From JBAZPT01 sp041645535 (GTDB taxonomy: Bacteria > Patescibacteriota > Minisyncoccia > Moranbacterales > UBA2206), in assembly GCA_041645535.1 (NCBI GenBank), contig JBAZPT010000001.1, positions 1 through 64,000 of the forward strand: a stretch of 64,000 nucleotides of DNA, written 5' to 3'. A program made the translations under genes and the position numbers. Below, one piece after another: positions 6,336 to 13,631 of this stretch (position 1 is the first letter of the stretch; every line of letters begins with the position of its first letter). Below the pieces are notes generated by a model that saw only the letters and a list, made by a program, of their open reading frames with translations, did not search any database and had not been told where the DNA came from.

Positions 6336-7108
6336 TGAAGATTTTAGTTACATTATATCCATGGGACAGCCCCAGACTTTATGGCTGCGACAGTATTGTC
6401 GCGGAAGGTGACAGTGTAATCATAAAATCTGAATATGGGAACGAAGTGGGCATAGTCAGCGCGGTGGATATCGAAACCGGTGAGGAGCCGAAAGAAAAAA
6501 TCGCCCGTGTCGCGACAGCCAGAGATAAGAAGGTTTTTGATGAAAATAGCGCTAAAAAAGATGAACTTCTGGAAACCTGCAAGAAGGAGGTTAAAAAACT
6601 GGCGCTCGAACTCAAGCCCTTAGACGCGATCGCGAGCTTGGACGGAAAGCAGATAATTTTTGCCTTTACGGCTGACGGCCGGATTGATTTTCGGGAACTC
6701 GTAAAAAATCTCGGAGGAATTTTGAAAAAATCCATCCGGATGCAGCAGGTCGGTTCGCGCGACGAGGCCAGGAAGCTGGGCGGTTATGGAATCTGCGGAC
6801 GGGAATTATGCTGTGTGCGCTTTCACGGAAATATGCAAAGCATTACCACAGATATGGCCAGAGTCCAGCAAATCGCGCATCGCGGAACAGACAGAATTTC
6901 AGGGCTTTGCGGACGATTGATGTGTTGTCTGGCTTATGAGGCCGAGCAGTATAGAGAAATGTTAAAAGGCATGCCGGAACTTTTCAGTGTTCTGGAAACC
7001 AAGGAGGGCAAGGGAACAGTCATTGAAATTAACGGACCCTTGCAAGAAATCAAAGTTAAGCTCGAAAGCGGAAAATACATAACCCTAAAAAAAGAAGAAA
7101 TTAAATAA
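6335..7108 (+). CDS. PSP1-domain protein, RicT/YaaT-like
   Basis: The 257-residue product has the PSP1 domain and a Cys-rich signature around 148-205 (GGYGICGRELCC, then ITTDMA and SGLCGRLMCCLAYE). This matches YaaT/RicT, part of the Ric complex that stimulates RNA processing by RNase Y in Bacillus; the conserved cysteines there bind iron-sulfur clusters. The role in this organism is inferred. The start is GTG at the tip of an inverted-repeat arm, which may limit translation initiation. The following membrane/TPR gene begins 3 bp downstream and is probably co-transcribed. Confidence 0.85.
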   Translation: MKILVTLYPWDSPRLYGCDSIVAEGDSVIIKSEYGNEVGIVSAVDIETGEEPKEKIARVATARDKKVFDENSAKKDELLETCKKEVKKLALELKPLDAIASLDGKQIIFAFTADGRIDFRELVKNLGGILKKSIRMQQVGSRDEARKLGGYGICGRELCCVRFHGNMQSITTDMARVQQIAHRGTDRISGLCGRLMCCLAYEAEQYREMLKGMPELFSVLETKEGKGTVIEINGPLQEIKVKLESGKYITLKKEEIK

Positions 7109-7111
7109 AAT

Positions 7112-7909
7112 ATGCTGTATTCAATAATCCCCCCAATTTTAATAGTCGCAAGCCTGGTCGCCATTATTATATTTTTGGTAAAGAAATTAGACAAGGTTTC
7201 CCAGCTGTCAATTGAAGAAATAGTCCGCGAGGAAGAAGAGCGGAAAATTATGATGGAAGACGCCGGCTTTTTCCAAAAAATTAGTTTGAAAATAAAGAAT
7301 ATAAAATGGGACGATTTTAAGCATGGCTTGCTCGGAATGCTCGAAAAAATAACCAGAAAATCACGGGTAGTTTTTTTGAAACTGGAATCCAAATTCGGCG
7401 GTTGGAGCGAAAATATCCGCGAAAAACGCAAAGCTCGGACAGAAAGAAAAATGCAAGTGCAAAACGCGGGGAAAAAAGAAAATATTTTTCAAAAAATCAG
7501 AGAATACAAGCCGGAACGAAAAATGGCGCAGCTGGAATCCAAAGAGGAAATTGAAATAAAAAAACCGGCGTTTGAAAGGAGAGCCTTTAAAAAAACAGAA
7601 GACGACCCTGCCCGCAATGCTTCGCATAGCGATGCGGGCGGGGAAAAAATTATCAAGCCGATCATCAGTGAAAAAATGGTGAGACCTCGCAAAGCCGAAA
7701 TGAAAGATCGGCTCGAAGAACTTTTGATCGAGCGGATCGCCGCCAATCCCAAAGATCTGGAAGCTTACGAAAGGCTGGGGCAATATTATATAGAAATCAA
7801 AGGCTACGCGGACGCCAAAGAATGTTTCAAACAGGTGATCAAACTCGATCCGGGCAATCGCAACGCGAAGTATCGGCTGAAACGGTTGGAAAGTTTGTTG
7901 ACGCAGTAA
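7112..7909 (+). CDS. Membrane-anchored TPR protein
   Basis: This 265-residue protein has an N-terminal transmembrane helix (about 5-23), a long charged, Lys/Glu-rich middle part, and a C-terminal tetratricopeptide unit (about 215-260, with LEAYERLGQYYIEIKGYADAKECF-type spacing). It probably acts as a membrane-tethered scaffold. A palindromic element at 7606-7642 is inserted in frame and encodes PARNASHSDAGG (about 166-178); the same peptide occurs in SecA. It follows the RicT-like gene closely and likely shares its transcript. Confidence 0.75.
   Translation: MLYSIIPPILIVASLVAIIIFLVKKLDKVSQLSIEEIVREEEERKIMMEDAGFFQKISLKIKNIKWDDFKHGLLGMLEKITRKSRVVFLKLESKFGGWSENIREKRKARTERKMQVQNAGKKENIFQKIREYKPERKMAQLESKEEIEIKKPAFERRAFKKTEDDPARNASHSDAGGEKIIKPIISEKMVRPRKAEMKDRLEELLIERIAANPKDLEAYERLGQYYIEIKGYADAKECFKQVIKLDPGNRNAKYRLKRLESLLTQ
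7606..7642 (+). repeat. Palindromic coding repeat, copy in the TPR gene
   Basis: CCCGCA and TGCGGG flank ATGCTTCGCATAGCGA. Almost the same 37 bp occurs at 43044-43080 inside secA, in the same reading frame, giving the same peptide. Confidence 0.8.
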
Positions 7910-7982
7910 AAAATTAAAATGTTTTCATTTCTGTGTAGTACTTTCAAAATTGAGGTTAAGTTATATTTTGTTAAGGATTAGC

Positions 7983-8011
7983 TTGACCATATATAGCTTC
8001 TCCTTTAAAAT
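7983..8011 (+). promoter_or_regulatory. Promoter of the homing-endonuclease-like gene
   Basis: TTGACC (7983-7988), 17-bp spacer, TAAAAT (8006-8011). The ATG at 8018 lies six bases after the -10 box, so the mRNA is probably leaderless. Confidence 0.75.
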
Positions 8012-8017
8012 GTGGGT

Positions 8018-8602
8018 ATGGATAAGAATATTTTATTAAAATATTATTTTAAGAAAAAAAAGTCTGTTCCAGAAATAGCCATGATTTTAAATATGAGTGA
8101 GAATGGCATAAATTACTGGATGAAAAAACATGGGATTAAAAAAAGAAGTATAAGCGAGGCTGTTTATTTAAAAAATAATCCTCATGGTGATCCATTTAAG
8201 GTTAGGGCTCCGGATAATTTATATTCAGCAGAGCTAAAAGGATTAGGACTGGGATTATATTGGGGAGAAGGAAACAAAAAAAATAAAAATTCCATTAGAC
8301 TCGCAAATACTGACCCGAAATTAATACAAAAGTTTGTAGAGTTCTTAGTTAAAATATTGGGAGTTAATAAAAAAAACATAAAGTTTTCACTTCAAGTTTT
8401 CAGTGATGTAGATCCGGAAGAAGCAAGAGAATTTTGGATTAAGCAATTAAAAGTCGGGTCAAATCAATTTTACAATAAGATTACTATAATTCAGTCAGGA
8501 AAAATGGGGACTTACACGGAGAAAAATAAATACGGTGTTCTTATGGTTTATTATCACAATACGAAATTAAGAAATATTTTAATAGATATGTTGCCGTTGT
8601 AG
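8018..8602 (+). CDS. LAGLIDADG-like homing endonuclease adjacent to a tRNA intron
   Basis: The product is 194 residues from this ATG; a GTG six bases upstream is possible but would overlap the expected transcription start. The N-terminus has a helix-turn-helix (SVPEIAMILNMSENGINYW). The middle carries GLGLGLYWGEGN followed by IRLANTDPKLIQKFVEFL, which resembles the LAGLIDADG endonuclease fold with its acidic residue in the first helix. The stop codon (8600-8602) lies inside the tRNA-Thr gene, so the frame overlaps the 5' exon by 10 bp. It is not inside the intron but directly next to it. Cleavage of intronless tRNA-Thr alleles is the expected function, by inference. Confidence 0.65.
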   Translation: MDKNILLKYYFKKKKSVPEIAMILNMSENGINYWMKKHGIKKRSISEAVYLKNNPHGDPFKVRAPDNLYSAELKGLGLGLYWGEGNKKNKNSIRLANTDPKLIQKFVEFLVKILGVNKKNIKFSLQVFSDVDPEEAREFWIKQLKVGSNQFYNKITIIQSGKMGTYTEKNKYGVLMVYYHNTKLRNILIDMLPL

Positions 8603-8856
8603 CTCAGCTGGTAGAGCAACTCCATGGTAGATTTTGCCCGCCATCAAAGAAATTTGCTGGTGTATCCCGAATAACGGTTAAAGGCCTAATGCTGGGCTAA
8701 GACCGTGGCCGCTCAGCGGCCCGAACGACTGACAAGGGGAGCTAAGTTGAAAAATATGCTCAATATACAGTCTAATCCTCTTTTATAAGCAATTTTTAAC
8801 AAAGAAGAGGTACTAAATGAAGGAGTAGGTCCGCGGTTCAATTCCGCGCAACGGCT
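8593..8856 (+). tRNA. tRNA-Thr(GGT) interrupted by a group I intron
   Basis: The 5' exon is 8593-8628 (acceptor GCCGTTG, D arm, anticodon arm ACTCC-AT, anticodon GGT at 8626-8628). The 3' exon is 8820-8856 (AA, GGAGT, variable AGGTC, T arm CGCGG-TTCAATT-CCGCG, acceptor CAACGGC, discriminator T). Joining them gives a complete cloverleaf with perfect acceptor, anticodon and T stems. CCA is not encoded. The tRNA reads ACC/ACU codons. Confidence 0.92.
8629..8819 (+). ncRNA. Group I self-splicing intron in tRNA-Thr, 191 nt
   Basis: Insertion is after anticodon base 36. The exon end ATGGT (8624-8628) pairs with internal guide GCCAT (8640-8644), putting the diagnostic U.G wobble at the 5' splice site. 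The intron ends in G (8819). P7 is formed by GACTG (8727-8731) and CAGTC (8768-8772), as in the R and S elements. Small size and position resemble the tRNA introns of Azoarcus and other bacteria (subgroup IC3). There is no reading frame inside it. Confidence 0.88.
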
Positions 8857-8873
8857 CAAGATAAAATATAAAT

Positions 8874-8955
8874 GGGTGCGTCGCATAGCGGCAATTGCAT
8901 TTGACTGTAAATCAAACGCCTTCGGGCTCCGTAGGTTCGAGTCCTACCGCACCCA
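8874..8955 (+). tRNA. tRNA-Tyr(GTA)
   Basis: Acceptor GGGTGCG / CGCACCC, anticodon loop CTGTAAA with GTA, long variable arm typical of bacterial tRNA-Tyr, T arm GTAGG-TTCGAGT-CCTAC, discriminator A. Confidence 0.93.
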
Positions 8956-8963
8956 CAAAAAAA

Positions 8964-9035
8964 GCCGAAGTAGCTCAATGGTAGAGCATCCGCTTTGTAA
9001 GCGGCTGGTTGGGGGTTCAAGTCCTCTCTTCGGCT
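8964..9035 (+). tRNA. tRNA-Thr(TGT)
   Basis: Acceptor GCCGAAG / CTTCGGC, anticodon loop TTTGTAA with TGT, T loop TTCAAGT, discriminator T. The T stem contains two G.T pairs and the outermost anticodon-stem pair is T-C. This second threonine isoacceptor lacks an intron. Confidence 0.88.
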
Positions 9036-9074
9036 CAAGGAAATTAAATTGTTAACGATTATTAGGTGATGGCT

Positions 9075-9190
9075 ATCCCGGTACCAATTCCGAATATAAA
9101 TTTGTTTAATAGAAAGTTTATATCCACGGAATCGCCTCCGGCTTAGTTGAGGAGAAATATTAAATATTAATTATCGAATTGGTACGGGAT
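9075..9190 (+). promoter_or_regulatory. Structured leader upstream of rpmG
   Basis: ATCCCGGTACCAATTCCG (9075-9092) pairs with CGAATTGGTACGGGAT (9175-9190) with two single-base bulges. Inside, ATATAAA/TTTATAT and CCTC/GAGG form further hairpins. The rpmG start is at 9228. Autoregulation is possible but not shown. Confidence 0.55.
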
Positions 9191-9227
9191 GCTCATTTTT
9201 GTAGCCACTCGTACCTCGCGGACAAAA

Positions 9228-9383
9228 ATGGCACGAGAAAATTTAGTCAAGATGAAATGCGATGTGTGCAAGCGCGTCAATTATTTCACCATCCGGAACA
9301 AGAAAAAACTCAAAGAGAAATTGCAAATGAAAAAACATTGCAAATTCTGCAAAAAACACACATTGCACAAGGAAACAAAATAG
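9228..9383 (+). CDS. rpmG: Large ribosomal subunit protein bL33
   Basis: A 51-residue bL33 from MARENLVKMKC, with the zinc-binding pairs CDVC and CKFC. An in-frame ATG at 9189 would add 13 residues without homology and lies inside the leader stem, so the 9228 ATG is preferred. The gene sits between tRNA-Thr and tRNA-Trp, as in the common tRNA-rpmG-tRNA-Trp order. Confidence 0.95.
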   Translation: MARENLVKMKCDVCKRVNYFTIRNKKKLKEKLQMKKHCKFCKKHTLHKETK

Positions 9384-9447
9384 AATATTTTGCTTTGAGC
9401 GGATGATGCGGGCTTGCCTCGCCGAAGTCCGCTGAAAGCGGACGTAG

Positions 9448-9518
9448 GCGGGTGTAGTTTAACGGTAGAACGGGGCTCTCCAAAAGCTCTGGCGAGGGTT
9501 CAACTCCTTCCACCCGTG
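9448..9518 (+). tRNA. tRNA-Trp(CCA), integration target
   Basis: Acceptor GCGGGTG / CACCCGT (first pair G.T), D arm GTTT/GAAC, anticodon loop CTCCAAA with CCA, T loop TTCAACT, discriminator G. Its antisense strand encodes the last residues of the large serine recombinase, so the 3' part of the gene is likely the attachment site of the accessory element. Confidence 0.9.
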
Positions 9519-11081
9519 CATTATAGAAACAGTTTCCCGAGAGGGGGCTGTTTTCGTTTCTGATAAAGCAAAATTGCGTGTCCGAATGCTGGTGTTGGGG
9601 AGCATTGAATGTTTCGCGCTTTCCACTATCCAATTAAAAGGCTCTGCGAGCCTGAATCGCGTGATTTGCTTGTCTTTTATGGTAATGTCCGAAGTCATAA
9701 TTGAGACGACTTCTTTTTTGGTTTCCGGATTACCTTTGGCAAAAATCTTTTTGGCGTTTCTAGTGAAAATGGCAGCTCGTTCTATGATATCAAAAACATT
9801 ATGGAAATTATCTTTGGAATTTCGCAAGTCGTCTTCAAGCGTCGCTTCTTCATTGCGAAGTTCAGCCAGTTTCTTATTGTAAATTTCCTGCGGAATAGCG
9901 TTATCAATGAATTTCTCAATTAATGAATCTTGGCGGAATTTATTATTATCCAAAAGCATCTGATATTTCTTTTGAATGGAGCGGGCATTATTCCATTCGT
10001 GTCGGCTTTCAGATTTGGCGGCATCAACCATAAGATCAAGAATATCTTCATCAACTTTCAGTTTTGCCAATTGTTTATCGATTTCTTTTTCTAAATCTTC
10101 TTCACGCAAATATTTCTGCGAACATTTGTCCACGCCTCTTGATTTCGTGCATCGATAGTAGGTGTATGTTTTATTATACTTCTTCTTAACTCTGTTTTCA
10201 GCGGTTACGCTCAATCCGCATTCTCCGCAAATCAAATGTCCGCGGAAAACAAAATTGTGGATGTTTCGCTCGACGATATGTTGCTTTGGTTTGAAAGCTT
10301 CTTGTACCTCATCAAATAAGGCTTTAGAAACAATCGGTGCGTGATTGCCTCGGTAAATCTGATCGTTCCAGCGAAACCAGCCGTAATAAATCGGATTTTT
10401 GAGAATATTATAAACAGTGCTTCCGTGAACTTTTTTGTTATTGCGTGAACGAAAGCCGGCTCGGTGAAGTTTCTTGGATAGTTTTGGCAAAGAATATTCT
10501 CTAGTCGCATAAAGCCGGAAAGCCTCTTTGACATATTGCCAGCGATCTTCGTCAATGTAGATTTTTTTAGTTTTGTAATCCAAAAGATAACCAAGCGGGG
10601 GAGTAGCGGGATATTCTCCGCGCCGAATCTTTTCCGCTTGCCCGCGCTTCACATTTTTTGAGAGGTCGCGGACATACTGATTGGCCATAGAAAATTCAAT
10701 GCTGGCCATCACGACATTATCGCTAGGATTATAATCGCGTTCAAAAGTTTTGATTTGCTTGATTGTTTCTTTTTCCAAAAGCCATTGCACCATTCCGGCA
10801 TCAAGCGAGTTTCTGGCGAGCCGGTCGATTTTCCAACAAAGCACAGCGTCATATTTTCCGTTTTTGAATTTTTCAATCATGGCATTGAAAATCGGACGGC
10901 CGGGCTGTTTGGCGGATTTTGATTCTTGCAAAATATCCACGATTTTTAGATTTTCTTTTTTAGCGACCTCTTTCATCTCAAAGATTTGAGATTGAATAGA
11001 AAGAGCCTGCCGGTCTTCTGATTCGGTGGATTTTCTGGCATAAATGACAAACCGCATTTTATTTGTGTTTATCTTTTCCAT
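9459..11081 (-). CDS. Large serine recombinase (site-specific integrase)
   Basis: A 540-residue serine recombinase. The resolvase-type catalytic domain is at about 10-155, with nucleophile Ser18 in YARKST and arginines in KIDRLARN. A recombinase domain follows (about 170-275: TPPLGYLLD, NPIYYGWFRW). Then come a zinc-ribbon (GHLICGECGL ... RCTKSRGVDKC) and a coiled-coil. These enzymes integrate and excise mobile elements between attP and attB. The final 20 or so residues are encoded antisense to tRNA-Trp, meaning the frame reads through the attachment site into host DNA. An ATG 24 bp downstream (11057) gives a shorter alternative start. No recognisable Shine-Dalgarno is present. Confidence 0.9.
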   Translation of the reverse strand: MEKINTNKMRFVIYARKSTESEDRQALSIQSQIFEMKEVAKKENLKIVDILQESKSAKQPGRPIFNAMIEKFKNGKYDAVLCWKIDRLARNSLDAGMVQWLLEKETIKQIKTFERDYNPSDNVVMASIEFSMANQYVRDLSKNVKRGQAEKIRRGEYPATPPLGYLLDYKTKKIYIDEDRWQYVKEAFRLYATREYSLPKLSKKLHRAGFRSRNNKKVHGSTVYNILKNPIYYGWFRWNDQIYRGNHAPIVSKALFDEVQEAFKPKQHIVERNIHNFVFRGHLICGECGLSVTAENRVKKKYNKTYTYYRCTKSRGVDKCSQKYLREEDLEKEIDKQLAKLKVDEDILDLMVDAAKSESRHEWNNARSIQKKYQMLLDNNKFRQDSLIEKFIDNAIPQEIYNKKLAELRNEEATLEDDLRNSKDNFHNVFDIIERAAIFTRNAKKIFAKGNPETKKEVVSIMTSDITIKDKQITRFRLAEPFNWIVESAKHSMLPNTSIRTRNFALSETKTAPSRETVSIMHGWKELNPRQSFWRAPFYR

Positions 11082-11175
11082 AATCAAGCCACGCTAAAAA
11101 AATTATTGTTCCGATGAACATTATGATCAGCGATAAATCCGCTGGTGAATCGTTTAATAATAAATTTGTGTCCAT
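11059..11175 (-). CDS. Possible 38-residue single-helix membrane protein
   Basis: ATG at 11175 opens a frame with a hydrophobic helix (LSLIIMFIGTIIFLAWL) and a charged tail. It overlaps the recombinase start by 23 bp. No family is recognised; the clear helix and overlap, typical of coupled genes, are the only support. Confidence 0.35.
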   Translation of the reverse strand: MDTNLLLNDSPADLSLIIMFIGTIIFLAWLDYGKDKHK

Positions 11176-11207
11176 ATTTTTTGCATAACAAAAGGACGAC
11201 CCTGCTT

Positions 11208-11303
11208 GGACACAATCCCTTACGGAAACTGTAGCAAAGGTCGCCCTTTCTTGGAACGATGCAAAAAACATCGCTCCATGTTTCCGTAATATTGAATTGT
11301 GTC
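11208..11303 (-). promoter_or_regulatory. Nested inverted repeat upstream of the recombinase
   Basis: GGACACAAT (11208-11216) and TTACGGAAAC (11220-11229) pair with GTTTCCGTAA (11280-11289) and ATTGTGTCC (11295-11303). A smaller GATG/CATC hairpin lies inside. A further TTGTGTCC copy is at about 11166-11173. This could be a recombinase operator, attachment-site arm or RNA leader. Confidence 0.5.
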
Positions 11304-11339
11304 CATCCGTATAATAGCATATTTTTTAGAATTATTTCC

Positions 11340-12460
11340 AGTATCAATTTGGTGGCTCGCTTCGCTCGCGTTTTTTATAACCCTGCCGTCACTCGCTTCG
11401 CTTGTTCCGGCTAATGAAAACCAATGGTTTTCAAACTTTCCTTTGGGTATGTTTTTTCACGAGCCGGACATTTAGGAAAGCCGCCAAAATCTTTTCCGCC
11501 GAAAAATGATTTTTTCAAGGTGATTTGCCAGACTGGAATTTTTGTCTGCCTGGATACCGCCAGCCAAAAATCCCAGACAGGCAAATTTTTCGTTCTTGAA
11601 TTTTTCGCCGGAAAACTTTTTCGTGGCACAATCCACAATGGCTCGTGAAAAAACGCATTTATAGAAACGAAAACCTCAGCGGTTTTCTTTTCATTCTTTC
11701 CCCGCAAGGAAGGAAAAACCCAAGAGCAAGGGGATTTCAAAAAAACACTTTGAAAAACTGAATGATTTGTTTTTTCGAAACCCTCGCACAAGCAGGTTTT
11801 GTTGCGACGTGTAGCTTTCTTGTGGCAAAAAAATTTCTCCGACTGCTTCACGCTCCGAAATGTTTTTGACAAGAAAGCCACGTCAGGCAAAAAACTGCTT
11901 GTGCGACTCGTGGATTTTTCCACTTTTATATTTCAACCACCCCCTGCCCCCGCCAATCTTGGCGGGGATTCGTTCAGGGAAAGCAGAAACAAAATTGTCA
12001 AAACGCTCGTCGCTTGTGTTTTTTCGCCTAAGGATAAGAGGGAGCGAAAAAACCCGTCTCCTCACATTTCCGCCAATTTTTTTCTGCCGGAGAGTTTCTT
12101 GCACTGACGCCTCTTTTCAAATTCACCCAAAGAAATTTGTCCTTGCTTCGTTGCCTCAAAGAAGCGCGCCCAAACAAAATTATTTCAACTTCTCGTCGCT
12201 TGCAATTTTCCGCCCAACTCCGCTAAGCGTCATTGACCGGCAAAATTGCATCTCCTCAAAGATTGAACCAATTTTTTTGGTCTCTTGCGTTCCTGCCGCT
12301 GGCGCCTCTTTTCTGTTTGTCTTTTCAAACAAAGTCCTTGCTTCGTTGCGAAAAATTCCGGGCCGGCGCGCGGCGCTCCAACACTTTCAAAGAACACTTT
12401 TAGCCTAATGGTTTGCTTGAACTCATTTATCGCATTTGTCGCGCGATTTTCGTGAATTCC
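11340..12460. repeat. 1.1-kb palindrome-rich non-coding region
   Basis: No credible gene: open frames on both strands overlap each other, are rich in Phe/Ser/Lys and follow no family. Instead the DNA is a succession of long imperfect hairpins. Examples are GTTTTTTCACGAGCC (11451-11465) with its complement at 11640-11654; an arm at 11522-11550 with 11560-11588; CGCACAAGCAG (11785-11795) with CTGCTTGTGCG (11895-11905), enclosing GCTTTCTTGT/ACAAGAAAGC; GTTTTTTCGC (12018-12027) with GCGAAAAAAC (12044-12053); and TGCAATTTT/AAAATTGCA (12201-12250). Function unknown. Confidence 0.75.
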
Positions 12461-12529
12461 GCAATTTTTTATTTTTTCGTTCGTTTTGTTTTTCAGTTAG
12501 ATGAATTCCAAAAAAAATAAAAAAATCAG

Positions 12530-12665
12530 TTTGTTTCTTTCTTAAAGAGAGAACGTTCTAAACTAAGAGAGAAAGATTTTTTTAAGAGAGACTCTCTTTC
12601 AAAAAGAACTCTCTTATAAGAGAGAAAGAATAAGAAAGAATTTCTCTCTTTGCTTCTTTCTCTCT
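12530..12665. repeat. AAGAGAGA / TCTCTCTT iterated motif cluster
   Basis: Purine runs AAGAGAGA and their complements TCTCTCTT recur at least eight times in 135 bp in both orientations, forming several small palindromes. No gene is present. It lies just downstream of the small minus-strand operon and could be a binding-site array, terminator cluster or origin-like iteron set. Confidence 0.5.
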
Positions 12666-12911
12666 TTATTTTTTCGCCCTTCCCCTCAAAAACCAGGCGA
12701 TTGATTGCAACTCCATAAAATAACACTCATAGTCTTTTTTGTCGGGGCGGTAAAGCATGCAAATTGGATTGCAAGGTTTTTGACTGAACGGACAGGTTTT
12801 TTCACTGGTGGTGGTTTTTTCAGAAGCAGGATTTTTCTGATCATTCTGGTATTGTTTCTGAGTTAATCTTATGCGTTCCCGTGTTTCTTCATCATCATTT
12901 TCGATTTTCAT
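12666..12911 (-). CDS. Small Cys-motif protein, third gene of a minus-strand operon
   Basis: An 81-residue protein from ATG 12911 (a start 15 bp upstream is also possible). The N-terminal half is polar and helical. The C-terminal half has CPFSQKPCNPIC followed by a later Cys in YECYFMELQ, a spacing that suggests a small zinc or iron-sulfur site. The start overlaps the end of the preceding gene by 17 bp, indicating translational coupling. Family unknown; likely an accessory gene of the mobile element. Confidence 0.55.
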   Translation of the reverse strand: MKIENDDEETRERIRLTQKQYQNDQKNPASEKTTTSEKTCPFSQKPCNPICMLYRPDKKDYECYFMELQSIAWFLRGRAKK

Positions 12912-13191
12912 ATATTTGTATATCAATTCTATTATTTAAAAAAACTTGGCTGATCTGGTCGGTCGACCTCTGCACGACTTCAATCAGCTTCTCAATTTGC
13001 ACTGTGCCTTCAATGGTGCGGTATGGGGCGTCATTTATATAGAATTCAGCCATTGATGCCCAATCCGAAAAGTGTCCGCCTGTAATCCACGCTATTTTGT
13101 TTGTTTTGGATTTTTTCTTGTATTGCAACATTATGCTCCCGCAGATGATTTTTATTTGGGCGTTTTCGTCAATCGGAACTATTCTTTCCAT
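12895..13191 (-). CDS. Unknown 98-residue protein, second gene of the operon
   Basis: This mixed alpha/beta protein has no motif I recognise. It overlaps the preceding gene by 23 bp and the following gene by 17 bp, so the three genes are surely translated together. An HFSDWASMAEFYIND stretch in the middle may be a conserved core. It probably serves the integrated element; no function is assigned. Confidence 0.5.
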   Translation of the reverse strand: MERIVPIDENAQIKIICGSIMLQYKKKSKTNKIAWITGGHFSDWASMAEFYINDAPYRTIEGTVQIEKLIEVVQRSTDQISQVFLNNRIDIQIYENRK

Positions 13192-13372
13192 TGGGTTTAT
13201 TTTTAGATTTTTTATTTTCCACTTGCTTCATAATTTTGATTGTCACAAACATGAGACGCGCGAATTTTTCAAGATAAAGTACAGCTTGATCTTCGGAAAT
13301 TTCAAAGCCGGCCTTTTGAGAAATGACTTTTTGGCATTTAGCTATGAGTTTTTGGGGAAATTGGTTTTGCAT
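13169..13372 (-). CDS. Unknown 67-residue protein, first gene of the operon
   Basis: A small helical basic protein (QKAGFEISEDQAVLYLEKFARL core) with a Lys-rich tail. The core resembles short helical proteins seen in accessory regions of related genomes, but I cannot name a family. It starts about 26 bp after an intrinsic terminator, so expression depends on read-through of the structured leader at 13398-13631. Confidence 0.5.
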   Translation of the reverse strand: MQNQFPQKLIAKCQKVISQKAGFEISEDQAVLYLEKFARLMFVTIKIMKQVENKKSKNKPNGKNSSD

Positions 13373-13397
13373 CTTTTATTTGAGTTTTATTTTTTGA

Positions 13398-13427
13398 AAA
13401 ACAAAAAAAACTGCATATGATGCAGTT
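13398..13427 (-). terminator. Intrinsic terminator between a structured leader and the small operon
   Basis: On the minus strand AACTGCAT and ATGCAGTT form a perfect 8-bp stem around a 3-base loop and are followed by eight T. It lies upstream of the first gene, so it ends either a separate small RNA or works as an attenuator. Confidence 0.8.
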
Positions 13428-13631
13428 CTCGAAGAAAACCATGGCGGCTTAGCCAAATTAAAAACCACATCATAAAGAGGGTTCTTAAATAAGCTAATCC
13501 GTATTCCCGGCAACTCGATTTGCTAATAACCTGCGCTTGGAGCAATTCTTTTTTTTCTTGCTCCTAGGAATACCCCTGCAATCGACTTTATCGTTTTCCT
13601 ATTACGAGTCTCCTGCAGCGTCAGTTTTCTT
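13398..13631 (-). ncRNA. Structured RNA or attenuator leader of unknown class
   Basis: A promoter on the minus strand (TTGACA complement at 13661-13666, 16-bp spacer, TATTAT complement at 13639-13644) would start RNA near 13631, and the terminator ends it near 13400. Within the RNA, GCAG/CTGC and CTCG/CGAG close the two ends, GTATTCC pairs with GGAATAC, and GGAGCAA with TTGCTCC as apical hairpin. There is no frame of note. The folded rod with internal loops recalls 6S-like RNAs, but no conserved 6S, tmRNA, SRP or RNase P signature is visible. Confidence 0.55.

Noticed and set aside
11411..12408. Open frames on both strands (170 and 182 residues)
   Set aside because: They overlap each other, have no family resemblance, biased composition and follow the palindromic DNA; no start signals.
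13398..13631. tmRNA, 6S, SRP or RNase P RNA identity for the minus-strand structured RNA
   Set aside because: A GCA-AAT start of a tag-like frame was seen, but it does not end in a degradation-tag sequence, and no tRNA-like end pairing, SRP or RNase P core motif was found. It is kept as an unknown class.
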